Part shown: positions 59,700 to 64,000 of the stretch, piece by piece
Layout: the number at the start of each line of letters is the position of its first letter
Position numbering within the stretch: position 1 is the first letter of the stretch
Source: Polytrichum commune
Taxonomy: Eukaryota > Streptophyta > Polytrichopsida > Polytrichales > Polytrichaceae
Direction of reading: 5' to 3'
NCBI GenBank assembly: GCA_950295325.1
Contig: OX485803.1
Location: 35,603,554 to 35,667,553, forward strand
Length of the DNA stretch: 64,000 bases
Translations under genes and position numbers: made by a program
Notes under the pieces: model-generated
Databases searched by the model: none
What the model was told of the DNA's origin: nothing
What the model saw: the letters and a program-made list of their open reading frames with translations, nothing else

Positions 59700-62137
59700 C
59701 ACTAAACCAAATGTTCAGCGATAGTAAATTCACGGGGGTAAGAAGCTGAGGATCGGTGAATACAATAGTAATTTATAAAACAAGGGGGGAGGGTAAGGGC
59801 GGAGTTACACGTAGACCGCTACGCCTACGGAGGGCTGGGGTTCACTTGCAGTGCCGTAAGAGCCTCCACCTCGCCATGGCTCCATCGCTCTTTCTTCCTC
59901 CCCCACTCCCCTCCCTCTCCCTCCCCCTTCGTTCTCTCATTCTCCAACACCCACTTCTCCATAACGCAACGCCACGCAACACACACTCACTCGCCAAAAG
60001 ACACCACGTAAATCCCTCAGTTAAGCAAGTGGCACGCGCAAGCAAGCACGGAAGAGGAAGGCAGCAAGGCGCAAGCGAGCAAAGCGAGCACAAAGCACAC
60101 CCACAGCCAAGGGAAGCCTAGGAAGGACGGAAACACCAGCGAAGGAAGGACGACCGCAACTTTTTGTTCAATTGCCATCCTCCACGCCTGGAAGCAGAGA
60201 GACAGAAAGAGAGGCTGTTAAGCACAGAGAGAGAAAGAGAGGCTGCAAGCACAGAGATAGATAGATAGATAGACTGAGAGAGAGAGAAAGAGAGAGGCTG
60301 GGGAGGGAGCATCTGACACGCGCCCGCCGCTGACATCCCGGCAAGATCTGCAAGCGTTGTTTAGCTTGCCTGTACAGTTTTGTTTTGGAGCCTGGCGACC
60401 AGCAGGGGGGAGGGAGGGAGCGGCGAACGGGGGGTGGAGATTGGAGGGGAATTGAATGAGGTTTCGGTGGGGGTGGTAAGGGAGGTGTTTGGTTTTCGTT
60501 TTGTGTCCGGGTGGGGTGGGCGGGGGAATGGGGGTTTGGAGCTCGAATGAACAATTTGCGTGCGCGGTTTGGGTCTAGGGTTTAGGTGCGGACCCCACCG
60601 GTGCACTTGGAACCGGGGAGAGAGTTGGGTTCCGAGGGAAGGGCGAGAGCGCTGCGGCGGTAGGAGCGGAGGAGTGGGGAGATTGTGGAAGCGGAACGGA
60701 GGAGCGGGGCGCGGTGGCGCGGGTTTTTGGAGGGGGAGGATTTTGGGAGTGCGTGGGGGGTTTGGACATGGACGAGTAGCAGCGGGGGGTGGGAGGGCGG
60801 CGTGTGGTGTCCATCTGAGGTATCGGTGGTCGAGGAGGAGGTGTGCAGGTAAGGGAGGTGAGGTGGTGTGGGATTAGGTCATATGGTGGCCGGAGAAAGT
60901 GGTCAGAATCCACTGGTACTGCAGGTGGAATCCCGCGAAAGAAAAGAGGAGAGGGGCATTGGTGTGTCGTGATTGGTAGGGCGAGGCCATTCTGGAGAGA
61001 GGTTGGGAGGAAAGAGCACACGAATTTTGGGAAGAGGAGGGCGAGGAAAGAGGGCATTCCGAGGGAATCGTGACCTGGGAGCGCTTGGGCGGAGGGCGGT
61101 CAACAGGTGGAAGAACTAGGGTTTGCGAACAAAAAGGGGCAGGGAGCTTGGGAAGCAGAGCGGACTGTTGATTGAAGGTGATGTTTGGTTCTCGTGGTGG
61201 CGGCGGTGGCGAAGCAGAGCGTGAGGTGCACGTGAGATGGTCGAATCGGAGTGCGAGCATGTCCGAGGTGTTTTTGCGGAGATGACTTAAGGATAGGGTG
61301 AGTGATGGGTTGACGATCTGGGAGGCAGAGGAAGTGGATATTGACGACAAAGGGTTTTGTAGATACCGTGTGGCTGTTTTGGCGCGGCATTCGGGAGTGC
61401 AGATGGGCAGATGTGAGGAAAAGCCCGTCCACTAGTGGCAATCTTAGAAATCATCTCGAGCATTGGATGGTTGGGTGTTATTCTATCGCTTCCACCAGTT
61501 TAATTGTATTGCGACCTCGCTCTGAAGCTTAAACAGAGCACAGGCCACCTCACAGGGGGAGTGCGGAGGATGGCACAATAGGTGGTTAGCGTGGAAGGCG
61601 ACCGGTATTGTTGTTTGTAACATTAGGTGGCATCTGGCATATCATCTTCTTTTTGAGAATCAGAAGGTGCTGTTCTTGCCAAAATAAGCTTGGAGTCCTT
61701 ACCGTATGAATCCGGTAGCATGATTATGAGCAAGCAACAGCGGGGGAGGTTGGCATGAAGGGTTTCGAGTCTTCAATATCTGCGGGTCTGTTAGGCGGGG
61801 ACGTTGAGGCGAGGGCTTGAGACAGTTGCATCAACATTTCAATGTGATTGAAGTGGGTTCCAGTAGGGTTTACATACAAGGAGCAGGTTTGCGGTGAGAG
61901 TTATGTAAGCAAGCTGTCAATGGCACTGGTGGAGCTGGTAGCAGGCATGCGCGGCGAATGCCTCGGCAGATGTCTGTGGTTAGGATGATAGGCCGTAATG
62001 CTCGGGTAGCTCAAGTGGCAAGTTTTGGACGTGGACAAGTTTTGTGAGGTGTGTAACCAACGTCGGACGAGATTGCGAGCAAGCAGAAAGTAACGGTAGG
62101 GCTCCTGCCGGCAGACCTATCATGGTCTGTTGCAGGG
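59700..62137 (+). promoter_or_regulatory. Promoter and long 5' leader (with probable leader intron) of the host gene
   Basis: The composition changes sharply here: a CT-rich block (59880-59970), then purine-rich sequence with (GATA)n at about 60258-60273, then G-rich sequence to 61.4 kb. CATGGTCTGTTGCAG|GG immediately before the ATG at 62138 is a strong acceptor, so a leader intron probably ends at 62135; one candidate donor is GTGCAG|GTAAGG at about 60848. Open frames on the opposite strand here are Pro/Ser-rich shadows of the biased composition. Confidence 0.55.
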
Positions 62138-63890
62138 ATGGAGAGAAGTGAGCCATCCTTGGTCCCGGAATGGCTCAAAGGAGCCAACAGCGGGGTTGGC
62201 GGGGCCACCCATTACATGCAAACATCCTCCAATCATCAAGGTAAATACTTCCAGCCAATGGTTACGAGTAGATGTCATTCTGAGTTTGGTGCCCTTTGTT
62301 GCTTCCGAAGATTAGCTCAACAACTTGTCAGCAATCTGAAAGAGAAAAATGTGGGGTGTTGCATCTGGCTATCTTGCAACCTGCTTCTTATATGTTGCAC
62401 GAAGTCGACAATGTCGCAAGTCCTAGGATGGAAAGAATGGAGATTCATCAGAAGATTGTGTATTTACATGTCACAGTTTTGGTACTGGCTCCACTATGGT
62501 TCTAGTAAAAAATGGAGGCATTGATTTTTTTCCTGGTAAGCTGCATCCGACAATATTGGATGGGATGCTTAGTTGTGTTGACCTACTCCTATTTGAACGA
62601 ATTGAAAACCATACTCGTGATCAGCTACACGGGCTTAGGAAGGTAGGCTTGCTGGATTGGCAATGGATCGATGGTGGAGAGTTTAGAGCTCCTCTTACCT
62701 GGGAAGGGCTATTGGATGCGTTGACATGCTTGAAATTGTGTGAAATTCCATGGAAATATTTGGTTCCTGTTGGATGTAGAATAGAGTGTTCATTCGACTT
62801 TGGTGGTTTCTGAAAGGGTTGTGGCTATTCAGATGATAGTGGGGGTTCCTTTTCTTCAGGGCAACGTGTCCAGCCACATGGATTGATACCTGGAGGCAGC
62901 ACTGTGGATTTTGAGTCTTCTCGTTTTACAACCACATCTTCTGATCGGGCTTATAACTCTGCAGGGCGAAGAGGGCCAGTCCTCGGTGGTGGTGTGAATG
63001 AACGTTTGGTTCAGGACAGAGACTCTTCTTATTCAAGAGGTTATTCAAATTTTGGGCGAAGTCCAGCATACCGCAGCTATGATGCAGGATTGGACCGTAG
63101 TGATAGGGATTTGTCTAGGGAGCGAGACTGGGATTGGGAGCGGGACAGAGAACGGGATGGTCGGGACAGGGACAGGGACAGGGACAGGGTTTTGGGAGGG
63201 TTTGGAGGGACAGAGGAAAGGGACAGAGAGCGGTCAGACAGTTCTTCAGGATTCCGAAGGCCAGGTTTGGGGTCGAACGTGGGGACAAGGTATGAGGCAG
63301 ATATTTCAGCTCCGCTGCGTCGAGTTCAGTCTACAGGTTCAGCTGCCCGGGCACTGGAGAATGGGGAGAAGAAAGCGGCAGATCAGGGAAGCCTTCCCAC
63401 AGCTCCTCCCACAAACAGTAGTAGTTTGACGAGCAGCATGCAGAAAGCAGCATTTGAGCGTAATTTCCCATCTCTTGGAGCTCAAGAGAGAGTGATTTCA
63501 GTGAGCAGCGTCCAGTCAAACCTAGGGAACGTGGGTATTTTGAGCCCACGTCCTCTGTGGCAGGGTTCTACAACCCCCAGGTCAGATGGTAGCCGGTCAG
63601 CAGTGTCGTCACCAGGTCTGCCAACAGGTGGCAGCTCTAGCAGTGGTTTGGTTTCAACTGCTGGTGCCAGCAATGGAGAAGTTTGGAGCTCTGCATTAGC
63701 AGAGGTCCCTTCTTCTTTGACTTTGGGTGATCTAAATGGGAGCCTAGCTCCTTTGAGCTCTGGTGCAAGTAACAGTTCTGCGCCATCGTCTTCCCTGGCA
63801 ACAATCTCAGTCGCAGGGAGTTCCACAAATCCTTTGAAAATGGCGGAAACTCTTGTCCAGAATCCTCCACGTGTTCGAACCCCCCCACAG
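62138..63890 (+). CDS. Conserved plant protein of unknown function, N-terminal exons (continues past window)
   Basis: Coding exons 62138-62240 and 62860-63890 join in phase (CAAG|GTAAAT donor, TTTCTTCAG acceptor, completing a Gly codon). The protein starts MERSEPSLVPEWLKG, which I recognise as the conserved start of a plant-wide, Ser/Arg/Asp-rich family without assigned function. It then has RRGPVLGGG, an RD/RDRE repeat tract (about 63110-63240) and FERNFPSLGAQER, then Ser/Gly/Ala-rich sequence with EVWSSALAEVP and KMAETLVQNPPRVRTPPQ, also typical. Exon 2 ends CACAG|GTATGA, so further exons lie beyond the window. It is probably disordered and nuclear, judging only from composition. This is the one clearly intact host gene here. 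Confidence 0.75.
63165..63190 (+). repeat. GGGACA hexanucleotide repeat in coding sequence
   Basis: In-frame repeats of GACAGG encode the Arg-Asp tract of the host gene; length changes would keep frame. Confidence 0.8.
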
Positions 63891-64000
63891 GTATGATCAG
63901 TGCAAGGACAATCCTGCATTTTCACATTTCAAGCTTGGTATTTGTGTTGCTTATTATCTGTTTTTCTTGTTCTTGTGAGAGCATGTTATATTTCTTTGTT

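Noticed and set aside
59842..61441. Proline/serine-rich open frames on the minus strand
   Set aside because: They are shadows of the G-rich leader of the plus-strand host gene, with no recognisable domain and low complexity.

Overview
This window looks like nuclear DNA from a streptophyte plant. It has spliced genes with GT-AG introns, CACTA, MULE and Harbinger DNA transposons, tRNA-derived SINEs, solo LTRs, and at the right edge a conserved plant gene beginning MERSEPSLVPEWL. The lineage cannot be fixed from the sequence; a seedless plant or charophyte alga is my guess. Almost everything left of about 59.7 kb is transposon-derived.

Layout. 0-1.8 kb: broken 3' part of a non-LTR retrotransposon with RNase H, a zinc knuckle and a restriction-enzyme-like nuclease domain. 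1.8-2.3 kb: SINE-like pieces. 2.5-8.5 kb: decayed MULE, transposase on the minus strand and a ParB/methyltransferase-like companion on the plus strand. 8.85-12.8 kb: LTR-like repeats and an unidentified gene relic.

12.8-37.7 kb is a nest of insertions whose boundaries can be read directly. A solo LTR (5-bp target duplication) is split by a 23-kb CACTA element (12-bp CACTATAAGAAA inverted repeats). The CACTA has two divergent genes: a six-exon tnpA-like gene that still reads open, and a tnp2-like transposase gene with two stop codons. Inserted in introns of the tnpA-like gene are a 10.1-kb MULE (10-bp target duplication), a 0.9-kb Harbinger-type element (TAA duplication) and a 1-kb solo LTR (5-bp duplication).

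The 10.1-kb MULE is the most unusual object. It carries a two-exon DDE/SWIM transposase on the minus strand and, divergently, the 3' exons of a DNA-methyltransferase-like gene. Between them lie about 14 tandem ~233-bp units, each centred on a GC-rich palindrome followed by a T-run. The older relic at 2.5-8.5 kb has the same two genes in the same head-to-head order, so the methyltransferase-like gene looks like a resident of this MULE lineage and not a chance capture.

37.7-59.7 kb has no convincing gene: two more solo LTRs, SINEs with target duplications, several MITEs (one nested in another), a 4 x 178-bp tandem repeat and a four-copy short dispersed repeat. 59.7-63.9 kb holds the long leader and first two coding exons of the host gene, which runs off the window.
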